This document shows positions 1 through 6,880 of a DNA stretch of 13,850 nt, in pieces. Origin of the DNA: Paratractidigestivibacter sp963605405 (GTDB taxonomy: Bacteria; Actinomycetota; Coriobacteriia; Coriobacteriales; Atopobiaceae). Where the stretch lies: positions 1 through 13,850 of the forward strand of contig CAVCUP010000039.1 of assembly GCA_963605405.1 (NCBI GenBank). The letters run 5' to 3'. How positions within the stretch are numbered: the stretch's first letter is position 1; every line of letters starts with the position of its first letter. The position numbers and the translations under genes were made by a program. Below the pieces are notes generated by a model, which was given only the letters and a program-made list of their open reading frames with translations, searched no databases and had not been told where the DNA came from.

Positions 1-1419
1 CCCGCCGGCCATGCGGCGCCGGCCGACCAGACCGCGGCTCGCCCCCAGATGGATAACGGCTCCGCCGAGGCGGAGCGCGCCGCCTGGGGCACGGGTGACG
101 TGCCGCCGGTTCCCGGCCAGCAGCCGGGCCTCGCGACCACGAATGAACCCGGTCCCAAGAAGGACCACCGGGGCGTCAAGGCCCTGATTCTCGGCGTCGC
201 GGGCGGCGTCATCGGCGCGGGGCTTCTCACCGGCGCGCTCCTCGCCACCGGGGTCATCGGCAAGTCCACCACGACCTACTCCACGGGCGGCAGCCAGTCC
301 ATCACCATCGACCCGAACGACGAGGACACCTCCACCGCGAAGGCCGTCGCCGCGAAGACCCTGAGCTCGGTGGCCACCGTCAACGTGGCCTCAAGCAGCA
401 GCTCAGGCCTCGGCTCAGGCGTCATCTACGATTCCGAGGGCCACATCATCACCAACTACCACGTCATCGAAGGCGCCGAGACCATCACGGTGACGATCGA
501 CGGCACCACCTACGACGCCGAGCTCGTGGGCTCCGACTCCTCCTCCGACCTCGCGGTCCTCAAGGCGGACCTCAACGGCGCCGTCGTGACCCCGATGGAG
601 ATCGGCGACTCCTCCTCGGTCGAGGTGGGCGACTGGGTCATGTCCGTGGGCAGCCCGTTCGGCCTCGAGCAGTCCGTCTCGCAGGGCATCGTGAGCGCCC
701 TCACGCGCAACACGTATCTCACGAGCACGTCCGGCAACACCCTCTACACCAACCTTATCCAGGTAGACGCCGCCATCAACCCCGGCAACTCCGGCGGCGC
801 GCTCGTGGACTCCGAGGGCAAGCTCATCGGTATCTGCACCCTCTACACCTCGAGCACCGAGAGCTTCGCGGGCATCGGCTTCGCTATCCCGGGCAACTAC
901 GCCGTCCAGGTCGCGGAAAAGATCATCAACGGCGAGACCGTCACCCATGCCCACATCGGCGTGAGCATGCAGACCGTCAATGAGCAGAACGCCAAGGCCA
1001 ATAAGCTCAGCACGACCTCCGGGGCCTATGTGGCGGAGGTCACCGAGGACGGGCCCGCCGCCAACGCCGGTATCCAGAAGGGCGACATCATCACGGCCAT
1101 TGACGGCACGAAGATGAGCTCTGCCGATGAGGTCATCCTCGCGGTGCGTTCCCACAACATCGGCGACACGGTCAAGGTCACGGTGATGCGTGGTTCCAAG
1201 GAGATGGAATTCGACGTCACGCTCGACGACGACGCCGAGCTCCAGAAGCAGCAGGAAGAGGAGAGCAGCCAGCCCACGAGCAACATCAACGAGTACCTGA
1301 ACAACAACACGAACTCCAATGACGGCGACTCGACCCTGCTCCAGGAGTTCCAGCAGTACATGCAGCAGCGCAACAACGGCTACGGCAACGGCTACGGTTA
1401 CAACGGGTACGGGTACTAA
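1..1419 (+). CDS. HtrA/DegP-like trypsin-type serine protease with PDZ domain (5' end outside window)
   Basis: Membrane-anchored protease of the HtrA family, expected to degrade or refold damaged proteins outside the membrane. Numbering from the Met codon at 49: a Pro/Gly-rich cytoplasmic stretch (1-40), one hydrophobic anchor (about 43-70), a Ser/Thr-rich linker, then the trypsin-like domain with the triad His138 (TNYHVIEG), Asp167 (SSSDLAVLK) and Ser248 (NPGNSGGAL). A single PDZ domain covers about 305-395 (GAYVAEV, GIQKGDIITAIDG). The tail after residue 400 is rich in Gln, Asn, Gly and Tyr and ends in GYG-type repeats. The frame is open to base 1 and nothing resembling a Shine-Dalgarno site precedes the Met at 49, so the true start is probably upstream of the window. 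The family call is firm; the substrate is unknown. Confidence 0.93.
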   Translation, partial: PAGHAAPADQTAARPQMDNGSAEAERAAWGTGDVPPVPGQQPGLATTNEPGPKKDHRGVKALILGVAGGVIGAGLLTGALLATGVIGKSTTTYSTGGSQSITIDPNDEDTSTAKAVAAKTLSSVATVNVASSSSSGLGSGVIYDSEGHIITNYHVIEGAETITVTIDGTTYDAELVGSDSSSDLAVLKADLNGAVVTPMEIGDSSSVEVGDWVMSVGSPFGLEQSVSQGIVSALTRNTYLTSTSGNTLYTNLIQVDAAINPGNSGGALVDSEGKLIGICTLYTSSTESFAGIGFAIPGNYAVQVAEKIINGETVTHAHIGVSMQTVNEQNAKANKLSTTSGAYVAEVTEDGPAANAGIQKGDIITAIDGTKMSSADEVILAVRSHNIGDTVKVTVMRGSKEMEFDVTLDDDAELQKQQEEESSQPTSNINEYLNNNTNSNDGDSTLLQEFQQYMQQRNNGYGNGYGYNGYGY

Positions 1420-1532
1420 CCCGACGCGGCAAGAAGGGCGCTCGCGGACGGGGTCCGGACTCGGTAGGGGGAGATAACCTCGTCAATAGCCGCCGCGGCA
1501 AGAAGCGCCTGCTTATAACGTTATCGACTCGG

Positions 1533-1564
1533 ACGGGGCCCGCGCTGCGCGGGCCCCGTTTGTG
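1533..1564 (+). terminator. Intrinsic terminator after the htrA-like gene
   Basis: A perfect 12-bp GC-rich stem (1533-1544 pairs with 1548-1559, ACGGGGCCCGCG against its complement) closes on a 3-base loop and is followed by TTTGTGTG. The U tract is short, but the stem is very stable. It lies 114 bases beyond the protease stop codon and would insulate the next gene. Confidence 0.82.
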
Positions 1565-1729
1565 TGACTGCAAAGCAGGGCGCACGGGCCGGCGCACAGG
1601 CGGGCGCGCAGGTGGCCGCAGGGGGGGCTCTTCCTCGTCCGCCGAGAGGGCGTTGCGGCCGACGCGATATTTCTGTCCCCGGTCTCGAGTATGCTTTGAA
1701 ACGCTGAAACGACGAAAGGGGAGCCATCA
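1565..1729 (+). promoter_or_regulatory. Leader/promoter region of the DUF2130 gene
   Basis: Noncoding stretch between the terminator and the DUF2130 start. It is GC-rich and partly repetitive (CGGGC/GCGCA words at 1578-1620). TATGCT at 1690-1695 could be a -10 box, but no good -35 lies 16-18 bases upstream, so the promoter is only suggested. AAAGGGGAG, 8-9 bases before the ATG at 1730, is a convincing ribosome-binding site. Upstream, 1420-1532 holds only a 12-base direct repeat (CGCGGCAAGAAG at 1425-1436 and 1494-1505) and the palindrome ATAACGTTAT. Confidence 0.35.
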
Positions 1730-3412
1730 ATGGCAGAGATCAAGTGCCCGCACTGCGGCCGCGCGTTCACCGTCGACGAGTCCGAATACGCGAGTATCGT
1801 CAAGCAGGTTCGCGACGCCGAGTTCGAGCGTGACATGGCCGACCGCCTCGCGCTCGCCAAGCGCGAACAGGCATCGGCCGTCGAGGCCGCCGAGGCCCGC
1901 GCGCGCGAAGAGGCCCGTCGCGAGCTTATGGAGGCCCAGGTCAAGGCGAGCTCGGAATCCGCCGAGAAGGACGCCGAGATCGCGCGTTTGACTGCACAGC
2001 TCGAGACGAGCCGGGGCGCCGAGAAGGCCGCCCGCGCTGCAGCTGAGGCGGAGTCGAAGGAGCGCATCGCGACGCTCGAGAAGGAACTCGCGGAGGCCCG
2101 CGGCGCCTCGGCGACCGATCTCGCCAACGCTCGACAGGAAGCGTCCGCGCAGCTCGCCGAGGCCAAGCAGGCGGCGTCGGCTGAGCTCGCCGAGGCCAAC
2201 CAGAAGGCTTTCGAGGAACTCGCCGAGGCCCGGCGCAAGGCCATTGAGGACCTCGCGGCTTTCGAGCGCGAGGCTTCGGGCAAGCTCGCCGAGGCGCAGC
2301 GCAAGGCCGCGGACGACCTCGCCGAACGCGACCGCCGCATCGCCGAGCTCGAGGCCGAGGCGAAGACCTCGGAGGCAGCCTTCGAGTCCCAGCGCAAACT
2401 CGCCGTGAGCGAGGCCACCGGTGAGCGCGACCAGCGCATCGTGGCCCTGGAGGGCGAGCTCAACGCCGCCCGCATCGAGCGTAAGCAGACCGAGGACAGC
2501 CTGCGCAGCGAGATGCTCGAAAAGATCAACTACAAGGACCAGCAGATTCGCGACCGCGACGACGAGATAGAGCGCATAAAGAACCAGCGCACGCGCCTGT
2601 CCGTCAAGCTCATCGGCGAGTCGCTGGAGCAGCACTGCGAGACCGAGTTCAACCGCGTGCGCATGATGGCCTTCCCCAAGGCGGAGTTCCACAAGGACAA
2701 CGAGGTCGTGGACGGCACCAAGGGCGACTACGTGTTCCGTGAGAAGGACGAGTCCGGCGTCGAGGTCGTCTCCATCATGTTCGAGATGAAGAACGAGGAC
2801 GACAACTCCACCAACCGCAAGAAGAACGAGGACCACTTCGCCAAGCTCGACCGCGACCGCAAGAAGAAGGGCTGCGAGTACGCCGTGCTCGTGTCCACGC
2901 TCGAGCCGGAAAGCGAGCTTTACAACGCCGGCATCGTGGACGTCTCGTACCAGTACCCCAAGATGTACGTGATTCGCCCTCAGTTCTTCTTGCCGTTGAT
3001 ATCGCTTCTGCGCAATGCGGGGCAGAATGCCGTGGAGGCGCGCCGCGAGATCGCCGACATCCGTCAGCAGAACATCGACATCACGGGCTTCGAGGACGCG
3101 CTCGACGACTTCAAGGACAAGTTCGGCAAGAACTACGAGACCGCCAGCAAGAAATTCGGCGCCGCGATCGAGGAGATCGATAAGACGATCCAGCACCTGC
3201 AGAAGGTCAAGGAGAACCTCACGAGCTCGGAGCGCCAGCTGCGCCTGGCCAACGACAAGGCGGAGGGCCTGACCATCCGCAAACTCACCTGGAAGAACCC
3301 CACGATGAAGGCGAAGTTCAAGGAGCTTGAGGACGCGGGCGGCAAACCCGGGGATGTGCGGGAGCTCGGGGCCGAGCCGGGGGACGCGGCCGAGCCGGAC
3401 GAAGTCGAGTAG
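1730..3412 (+). CDS. DUF2130 family coiled-coil protein with nuclease-like core
   Basis: Protein of 560 residues matching the general plan of the DUF2130 family, whose function is not established. An N-terminal CPHCG knuckle (Cys6, Cys9) resembles half a zinc ribbon. Residues about 25-290 are a long Ala/Glu/Arg-rich coiled coil that includes eight 11-residue repeats (119-206). The conserved globular part is about 290-460, with LIGESLEQHCETEFN, KGDYVFRE, and FEMKNEDD followed by NRKKNEDHFAKLDRDR. Asp333, Glu352 and Lys354 have the D...ExK spacing of PD-(D/E)XK nuclease-like folds; that reading is my inference. A second short coiled coil (about 470-515) and an acidic tail follow. The start is supported by AAAGGGGAG upstream. 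The gene appears monocistronic. No signal peptide or membrane segment is seen, so it is probably cytosolic. Confidence 0.85.
   Translation: MAEIKCPHCGRAFTVDESEYASIVKQVRDAEFERDMADRLALAKREQASAVEAAEARAREEARRELMEAQVKASSESAEKDAEIARLTAQLETSRGAEKAARAAAEAESKERIATLEKELAEARGASATDLANARQEASAQLAEAKQAASAELAEANQKAFEELAEARRKAIEDLAAFEREASGKLAEAQRKAADDLAERDRRIAELEAEAKTSEAAFESQRKLAVSEATGERDQRIVALEGELNAARIERKQTEDSLRSEMLEKINYKDQQIRDRDDEIERIKNQRTRLSVKLIGESLEQHCETEFNRVRMMAFPKAEFHKDNEVVDGTKGDYVFREKDESGVEVVSIMFEMKNEDDNSTNRKKNEDHFAKLDRDRKKKGCEYAVLVSTLEPESELYNAGIVDVSYQYPKMYVIRPQFFLPLISLLRNAGQNAVEARREIADIRQQNIDITGFEDALDDFKDKFGKNYETASKKFGAAIEEIDKTIQHLQKVKENLTSSERQLRLANDKAEGLTIRKLTWKNPTMKAKFKELEDAGGKPGDVRELGAEPGDAAEPDEVE
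2084..2347 (+). repeat. Degenerate 33-bp tandem repeat encoding eight hendecads
   Basis: Inside the DUF2130 gene, residues 119-206 divide into eight consecutive 11-residue units with no gaps. Most begin with an acidic or polar residue, then Leu-Ala-Glu-Ala, and carry Ala at position 9 (for example ELAEANQKAFE, ELAEARRKAIE, KLAEAQRKAAD). At DNA level the units have diverged by third-position changes, so the repeat is old or conserved for protein structure. Confidence 0.8.
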
Positions 3413-3434
3413 ACGCCGGGTCCGAGGCGTGTTT
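3413..3434 (+). terminator. Weak candidate hairpin after the DUF2130 gene
   Basis: ACGCC (3413-3417) pairs with GGCGT (3426-3430) across an 8-base loop, followed by GTTT. The stem starts directly after the stop codon. It is short and the U tract is poor, so this is only a candidate terminator. Confidence 0.3.
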
Positions 3435-3532
3435 CAACGAGGCCCCGGCCAGGGACCTCATGGCTCCCGGCGGCCCCGAGGGTTTCTCGGCCGCGTCTGC
3501 TTGGAGCCTTCGGGCATGAACTGTATTTCTCC

Positions 3533-3561
3533 TTGACGCATACCCCATAGGGGTATATTGT
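3533..3561 (+). promoter_or_regulatory. csoR-copA promoter
   Basis: TTGACG at 3533-3538 is a near-consensus -35 box. The -10 is either TATATT (3554-3559, 15-base spacer) or TATTGT (3556-3561, 17-base spacer). The first CsoR operator fills the spacer, as expected for a repressor that blocks RNA polymerase. Confidence 0.7.
3540..3556 (+). promoter_or_regulatory. CsoR operator 1 (copper box over the promoter spacer)
   Basis: Inverted repeat ATACCCC-ATA-GGGGTAT with perfect 7-base arms and a 3-base centre. Pseudo-palindromes of G/C runs flanked by TA are the known binding pattern of CsoR-type copper repressors. It lies between the -35 and -10 boxes. Confidence 0.82.
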
Positions 3562-3573
3562 GCCTGATGTAAG

Positions 3574-3590
3574 ATACCCCAAGGGGGTAT
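3574..3590 (+). promoter_or_regulatory. CsoR operator 2 (5' UTR)
   Basis: Second inverted repeat ATACCCC-AAG-GGGGTAT with the same 7-3-7 layout. Its centre is 34 bases downstream of operator 1 and it sits in the leader before csoR. Identical arms in both sites suggest binding by the same regulator, possibly two tetramers on adjacent sites. Confidence 0.78.
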
Positions 3591-3612
3591 ATCGAGCACA
3601 AAGGAGAAGCAC

Positions 3613-3930
3613 ATGCCCGAGGACGGCAAGAAGACCTGTTGCCACTGCGCGGCCCATAAGCACACGCCTCGCTCCGCCGAGCTCAAGGCCGACGTCGCGC
3701 GTCGCGTCAACCGCGCCGTGGGGCAGCTCAACGGCATCAAAGCCATGGTGGAGGAGGACCGCTACTGCGGCGACGTCCTCACGCAGCTCGCCGCCGTCGA
3801 GTCGGCCGTCAAGGCAATCTCGCGGGAGGTCATGCAGGACCACCTGGAGACCTGCGTCGTCGAGCGCGTCCAGGCCGGCGACACCGAGGTCGTCGACGAG
3901 GTCATGGGGCTTCTCAAGAAGTTCATGTGA
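3613..3930 (+). CDS. csoR: CsoR-type copper-sensing transcriptional repressor
   Basis: All-alpha copper-sensing repressor of 105 residues that binds DNA in its apo form and releases it on binding Cu(I). The Cu(I) ligand set is complete: Cys52, His77 and Cys81 (YCGDVLTQ, then DHLETC). The preceding Tyr51 matches the second-shell tyrosine of the Mycobacterium tuberculosis protein. These residues favour a copper sensor over the formaldehyde (FrmR) or nickel (RcnR) branches of the family. The N-terminus is extended and rich in Cys and His (Cys9, Cys10, His11, Cys12, His15, His17). AAAGGAG at 3600-3606 sets the start. The gene is first in an operon with copA, 11 bases between stop and start, and is probably autoregulated through the two boxes upstream. 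Confidence 0.93.
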   Translation: MPEDGKKTCCHCAAHKHTPRSAELKADVARRVNRAVGQLNGIKAMVEEDRYCGDVLTQLAAVESAVKAISREVMQDHLETCVVERVQAGDTEVVDEVMGLLKKFM

Positions 3931-3941
3931 GGTGAGTCTCG

Positions 3942-6563
3942 ATGAAGGAAACCTTCGATATCCAGGGGATGACCTGCGCGGCATGCTCCTCGCGCGTCCA
4001 GAAGGCCGCCGCCGGCGTGCCCGGCGTGGCCGAGGCCAACGTCAACCTGCTCAAGAACTCGATGGAGCTCGACTTCGACGGCGAGGAGGCCACCGTCGCC
4101 GCAGTGGTCGTGGCCATCGAGAAGGCCGGATACGGGGCCGCCCGCCGTGCGAAGGCGACGGCGGGCAAGGGGGCATCGGGCACGATGGCCGCAACGGCGC
4201 CCGCGCCCGGCGAGACTGCGGCCAAGGCGGTCCACGAGCGCTTCGTCCAGCTTGTCGTGTCCATCTGCTTCTCGGTCCCGCTCTTCTATATCGCGATGGG
4301 GCCGATGTTCGGCTGGCCGGAGATCCCCGGCCTCGACGGCATGGCCAACATGATGGCTTCCACGGTCACGCAGCTGCTCCTGTGCATCCCGATCCTCTTC
4401 GTGAACCGCCGTTACTTCATCGTCGGGTTCAAGACGCTTTGGCATCGTTCGCCCAACATGGACTCGCTCATCGCCATCGGCTCGGCCGCGAGCTTCGCCT
4501 ACAGCGTGGTCTCGGTCTACAGGATGGCCTGGGCCTTCGGCGCCATGGACATGGAGGCGGCGCACGTGGCTATGAACGGCCTCTACCTGGACTCGGCCGG
4601 CATGATCCTCGCCCTGATCGACCTCGGCAAGTACTTCGAGGCCCGCGCCAAGGGCAAGACGACCGACGCCATCTCCGCTCTCATGGACCTCGCGCCCAAG
4701 ACCGCCCACGTGCAGCGTGACGGCGCGGAGGTCGAGGTGCCCACGGAAGATGTGCAGGTGGGGGACCGCGTGGTCGTCCGCGCCGGCGAGTCGGTGCCGG
4801 TAGACGGGCGCGTGGCTGAGGGCTCGGCTTCTCTCGACGAGTCCGCCATCACGGGCGAGCCCGTGCCGGTGGAGAAGAACGTCGGCGACCGCGTGACGGG
4901 AGCCACGACCTCGACGCGCGGCTGGTTCGTCATGGAGGCGACCGCCACGGGCGACGACACGACGCTCGCCGGCATCATCCGCCTCGTCGACGAGGCCACG
5001 AACTCCAAGGCCCCCATCGAGCGCATGGCCGATAGAATCGCCGGTGTGTTCGTGCCGGTGGTCATGGGCATCGCAGCGCTTACCTTCGTCGTGTGGATGG
5101 TCCTGTCCGGCGACTTCGCGACCGCGCTCAACCATTGCATCAGCGTCCTCGTGATCAGCTGCCCGTGCGCGCTCGGGCTCGCAACGCCCACGGCCATCAT
5201 GGTCGGCACGGGCCGCGGCGCCGCGAACGGCATCCTCATCAAGTCCGCCGAGTCCCTCGAGGGCGCCTGCGCGCTCGACTACGTGGTGCTCGACAAGACG
5301 GGCACGGTGACGGCGGGCAAGCCCCAGGTCACCGACGTCGAGCTCGTCTCCGGCGCGGACGAGCGCGAGCTCATGCGCCTCGCCGCCGCGCTCGAGCGCA
5401 AGAGCGAGCACCCGCTCGCCGAGGCCGTCTGCGCCTACGTGGACGAGGCTTGGCCCGGCATCGACGCCGACGTGGAGGTCGAAGGCTTTACGCAGGTCGC
5501 GGGTGGCGGCCTCACGGCCCGGGCGGACGGTCGGCCCGTCGCAGCGGGCAATGTCCGGCTCATGGGGGAGAAGCACATCGCCCTAGGCGACCTTGCGGAA
5601 CGCGCCGACGCGCTCGCTTCCGAGGGCAAGACCGCGCTCTTCTTCGCTGCGGACGGGCGCGCGCTCGGGCTTATCGCCGTCGCGGACCCCGTCAAGCCCA
5701 CGAGTGCCCAGGCGATCTCTCGCCTGCATGCCATGGGCGTGAGGACGCTGCTGCTCACGGGCGACGCGCAGATCACGGCCGAGGCCGTGGCCCGGCGCGT
5801 GGGCGTCGACGACGTGGTCGCCGGCGTGCTGCCGGACCAGAAGGAGGTTCGCGTGCGCGAGCTCCAGCAGGCCGGGCATCGCGTGGCCATGGTCGGCGAC
5901 GGCATCAACGACGCCCCGGCGCTTGCCCGCGCGGACGTGGGCATCGCCATCGGTGCCGGCACGGACGTGGCGATAAGCTCGGCCGACGTGGTGCTCATGC
6001 GCTCCGACCCCGCCGATGTCGCCACGGCGATCGAGCTCTCACGCGCCACGATGCGCAACATCAAGCAGAATCTGTTTTGGGCGCTGTTCTACAACGCCAT
6101 TTGCATCCCCGTGGCGGCGGGCGCCCTCGTGGGGGCGGGCATCACGCTCAACCCGATGATCGGCGCGGCGGCGATGGGCTTCTCGTCGGTCTTTGTGGTG
6201 GGCAATGCGCTGCGTCTGCGCACCTGGAAGCCGAGCGAGAAGGCAGCGCCCGCGACTACGGGCGTGAGCACGGCAAACAATGCGAACGCGCCGCAGGTAG
6301 AGGTATCCATCCGGACGGGCATCGAGGTCCCGGCAAACGATAGTGAGGAGAAAACGATGGAGAAGACGCTCAAGGTCGAGGGCATGATGTGCCAGCACTG
6401 CGTGAAGCACGTGACGGAGGCGCTTGCGGGCGTGGCCGGCGTCGAGTCGGTCGAGGTCAGCCTCGAGGCCGGCACGGCGAAGGTCGACTGCGTCGAGGAC
6501 GTGGCCGACGAGGCGCTTCTCGCCGCCGTGCGCGCCGCCGACTACGAGTGCGCGATGCTCTAG
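3942..6563 (+). CDS. copA: Cu(I)-exporting P1B-type ATPase with C-terminal CopZ-like domain
   Basis: Copper-translocating ATPase of 873 residues in the cytoplasmic membrane, pumping Cu(I) out at the cost of ATP. Order: N-terminal heavy-metal-associated domain with GMTCAAC (Cys12, Cys15); Ala-rich linker (70-95); membrane segments from about 100; actuator motif TGEP (304-307); transport-site CPC (407-409); phosphorylation site DKTGT (Asp451); nucleotide-binding SEHPLAEA (His490); hinge GDGINDA (652-658). YN (717-718) and MGFSS (745-749) in the last two helices are the Cu(I)-subtype markers. A polar linker (about 762-805) leads to a second metal-binding domain, residues 806-873, with GMMCQHC. 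GAGGTGAG at 3929-3936 supports the start. The gene follows csoR in one operon. A second metal-binding domain at the C-terminus is unusual, since extra domains are normally N-terminal. Confidence 0.95.
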   Translation: MKETFDIQGMTCAACSSRVQKAAAGVPGVAEANVNLLKNSMELDFDGEEATVAAVVVAIEKAGYGAARRAKATAGKGASGTMAATAPAPGETAAKAVHERFVQLVVSICFSVPLFYIAMGPMFGWPEIPGLDGMANMMASTVTQLLLCIPILFVNRRYFIVGFKTLWHRSPNMDSLIAIGSAASFAYSVVSVYRMAWAFGAMDMEAAHVAMNGLYLDSAGMILALIDLGKYFEARAKGKTTDAISALMDLAPKTAHVQRDGAEVEVPTEDVQVGDRVVVRAGESVPVDGRVAEGSASLDESAITGEPVPVEKNVGDRVTGATTSTRGWFVMEATATGDDTTLAGIIRLVDEATNSKAPIERMADRIAGVFVPVVMGIAALTFVVWMVLSGDFATALNHCISVLVISCPCALGLATPTAIMVGTGRGAANGILIKSAESLEGACALDYVVLDKTGTVTAGKPQVTDVELVSGADERELMRLAAALERKSEHPLAEAVCAYVDEAWPGIDADVEVEGFTQVAGGGLTARADGRPVAAGNVRLMGEKHIALGDLAERADALASEGKTALFFAADGRALGLIAVADPVKPTSAQAISRLHAMGVRTLLLTGDAQITAEAVARRVGVDDVVAGVLPDQKEVRVRELQQAGHRVAMVGDGINDAPALARADVGIAIGAGTDVAISSADVVLMRSDPADVATAIELSRATMRNIKQNLFWALFYNAICIPVAAGALVGAGITLNPMIGAAAMGFSSVFVVGNALRLRTWKPSEKAAPATTGVSTANNANAPQVEVSIRTGIEVPANDSEEKTMEKTLKVEGMMCQHCVKHVTEALAGVAGVESVEVSLEAGTAKVDCVEDVADEALLAAVRAADYECAML
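6345..6563 (+). other. Possible internal translation start producing a separate CopZ-like copper chaperone
   Basis: Within copA and in the same frame, GAGGAG (6345-6350) lies six bases before ATG (6357), an ideal ribosome-binding arrangement. Translation from there would give a 68-residue protein that is a complete heavy-metal-associated domain: GMMCQHC near the N-terminus, the GVAGVESVEVSLEAG core, and a C-terminal ADYEC. Its length and layout match free-standing CopZ chaperones. It may be a fused copZ that still makes a separate product, or the site may be a relic of the fusion. Sequence alone cannot decide. Confidence 0.5.
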
Positions 6564-6576
6564 AGCGAGCGAATCA

Positions 6577-6767
6577 GTTGCGTAATCTGGCGTGTTGGCA
6601 ATAAGCCCCGCGGGGTTGTTGCGTAAACCGGGGTGATGGCGGGAAAACCCTTGCCATCACCCCTTTTCTCGCAACAATTCGCCTCATGAGGGTCCTTCTC
6701 GCTGCCATCACCCCTCTTTTTGCAACGCGAGGCCGTCCTTTATTGCCATCACCCCCGAATGCACAAC
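6577..6767. repeat. Array of five 23-base bipartite elements between copA and ligA
   Basis: The element is GCCATCACCCC, six variable bases, then CGCAAC. Copies: A 6577-6599 (minus; GCCAACACGCC...CGCAAC), B 6618-6640 (minus; exact), C 6653-6675 (plus; exact), D 6704-6726 (plus; ending TGCAAC), E 6745-6767 (plus; ending CACAAC). The spacer is six bases in all five although its sequence differs. Start-to-start distances are 41 (A-B), 51 (C-D) and 41 (D-E), close to whole helical turns. The array fills most of the 317 noncoding bases before ligA. Copies B and C form the copA terminator. The role is unknown; a protein-binding array is one possibility and a small repeat family is another. Confidence 0.85.
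6630..6668 (+). terminator. Intrinsic terminator after copA
   Basis: GGGGTGATGGC (6630-6640) pairs perfectly with GCCATCACCCC (6653-6663); a small inner GGG-AAAA-CCC helix sits in the loop, and TTTTC follows. It is built from opposed copies B and C of the repeat. The palindrome CCCCGCGGGG at 6606-6615 lies just upstream. Confidence 0.8.
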
Positions 6768-6880
6768 ACAACGGCCGGGCTGGTGCCCGTATGAACAGGT
6801 GCCCGGTTTCTCGCGAGGGGGCCGGGCTGTTTGCACCTACACTTACAAGGCTGTGTTTCCGAAGACCTTTTGGAGTGACG

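Noticed and set aside
49..51. ATG at 49 as the true start of the HtrA-like gene
   Set aside because: The frame stays open to base 1 and no ribosome-binding site precedes it, so the start is more likely outside the window.
1420..1532. tRNA or small RNA gene after the protease
   Set aside because: No T-loop, anticodon-stem or acceptor pairing could be built; only a 12-base direct repeat and a 10-base palindrome are visible.
1560..1991. 143-residue plus-strand open frame across the DUF2130 start
   Set aside because: Arg/Pro/Ala-rich shadow overlapping the terminator tail and the real gene in another frame.
1727..3196. Long minus-strand open frame opposite the DUF2130 gene
   Set aside because: Leu/Val-rich antisense mirror of a repetitive high-GC gene; no domain, and the plus strand has a clear family match.
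3762..5576. 604-residue minus-strand open frame opposite csoR and copA
   Set aside because: His/Arg/Asp-rich antisense shadow caused by high GC at third positions; copA is unambiguous.
6577..6767. CRISPR array
   Set aside because: Copies are in mixed orientation, only 23 bases with a variable centre, irregularly spaced, and no cas gene is near.
6686..6880. Upstream ATG 6686 as the ligA start (65 extra residues)
   Set aside because: The extra segment translates the repeat array, lacks ligase homology and a ribosome-binding site, whereas 6881 has GGAGTG at proper spacing.
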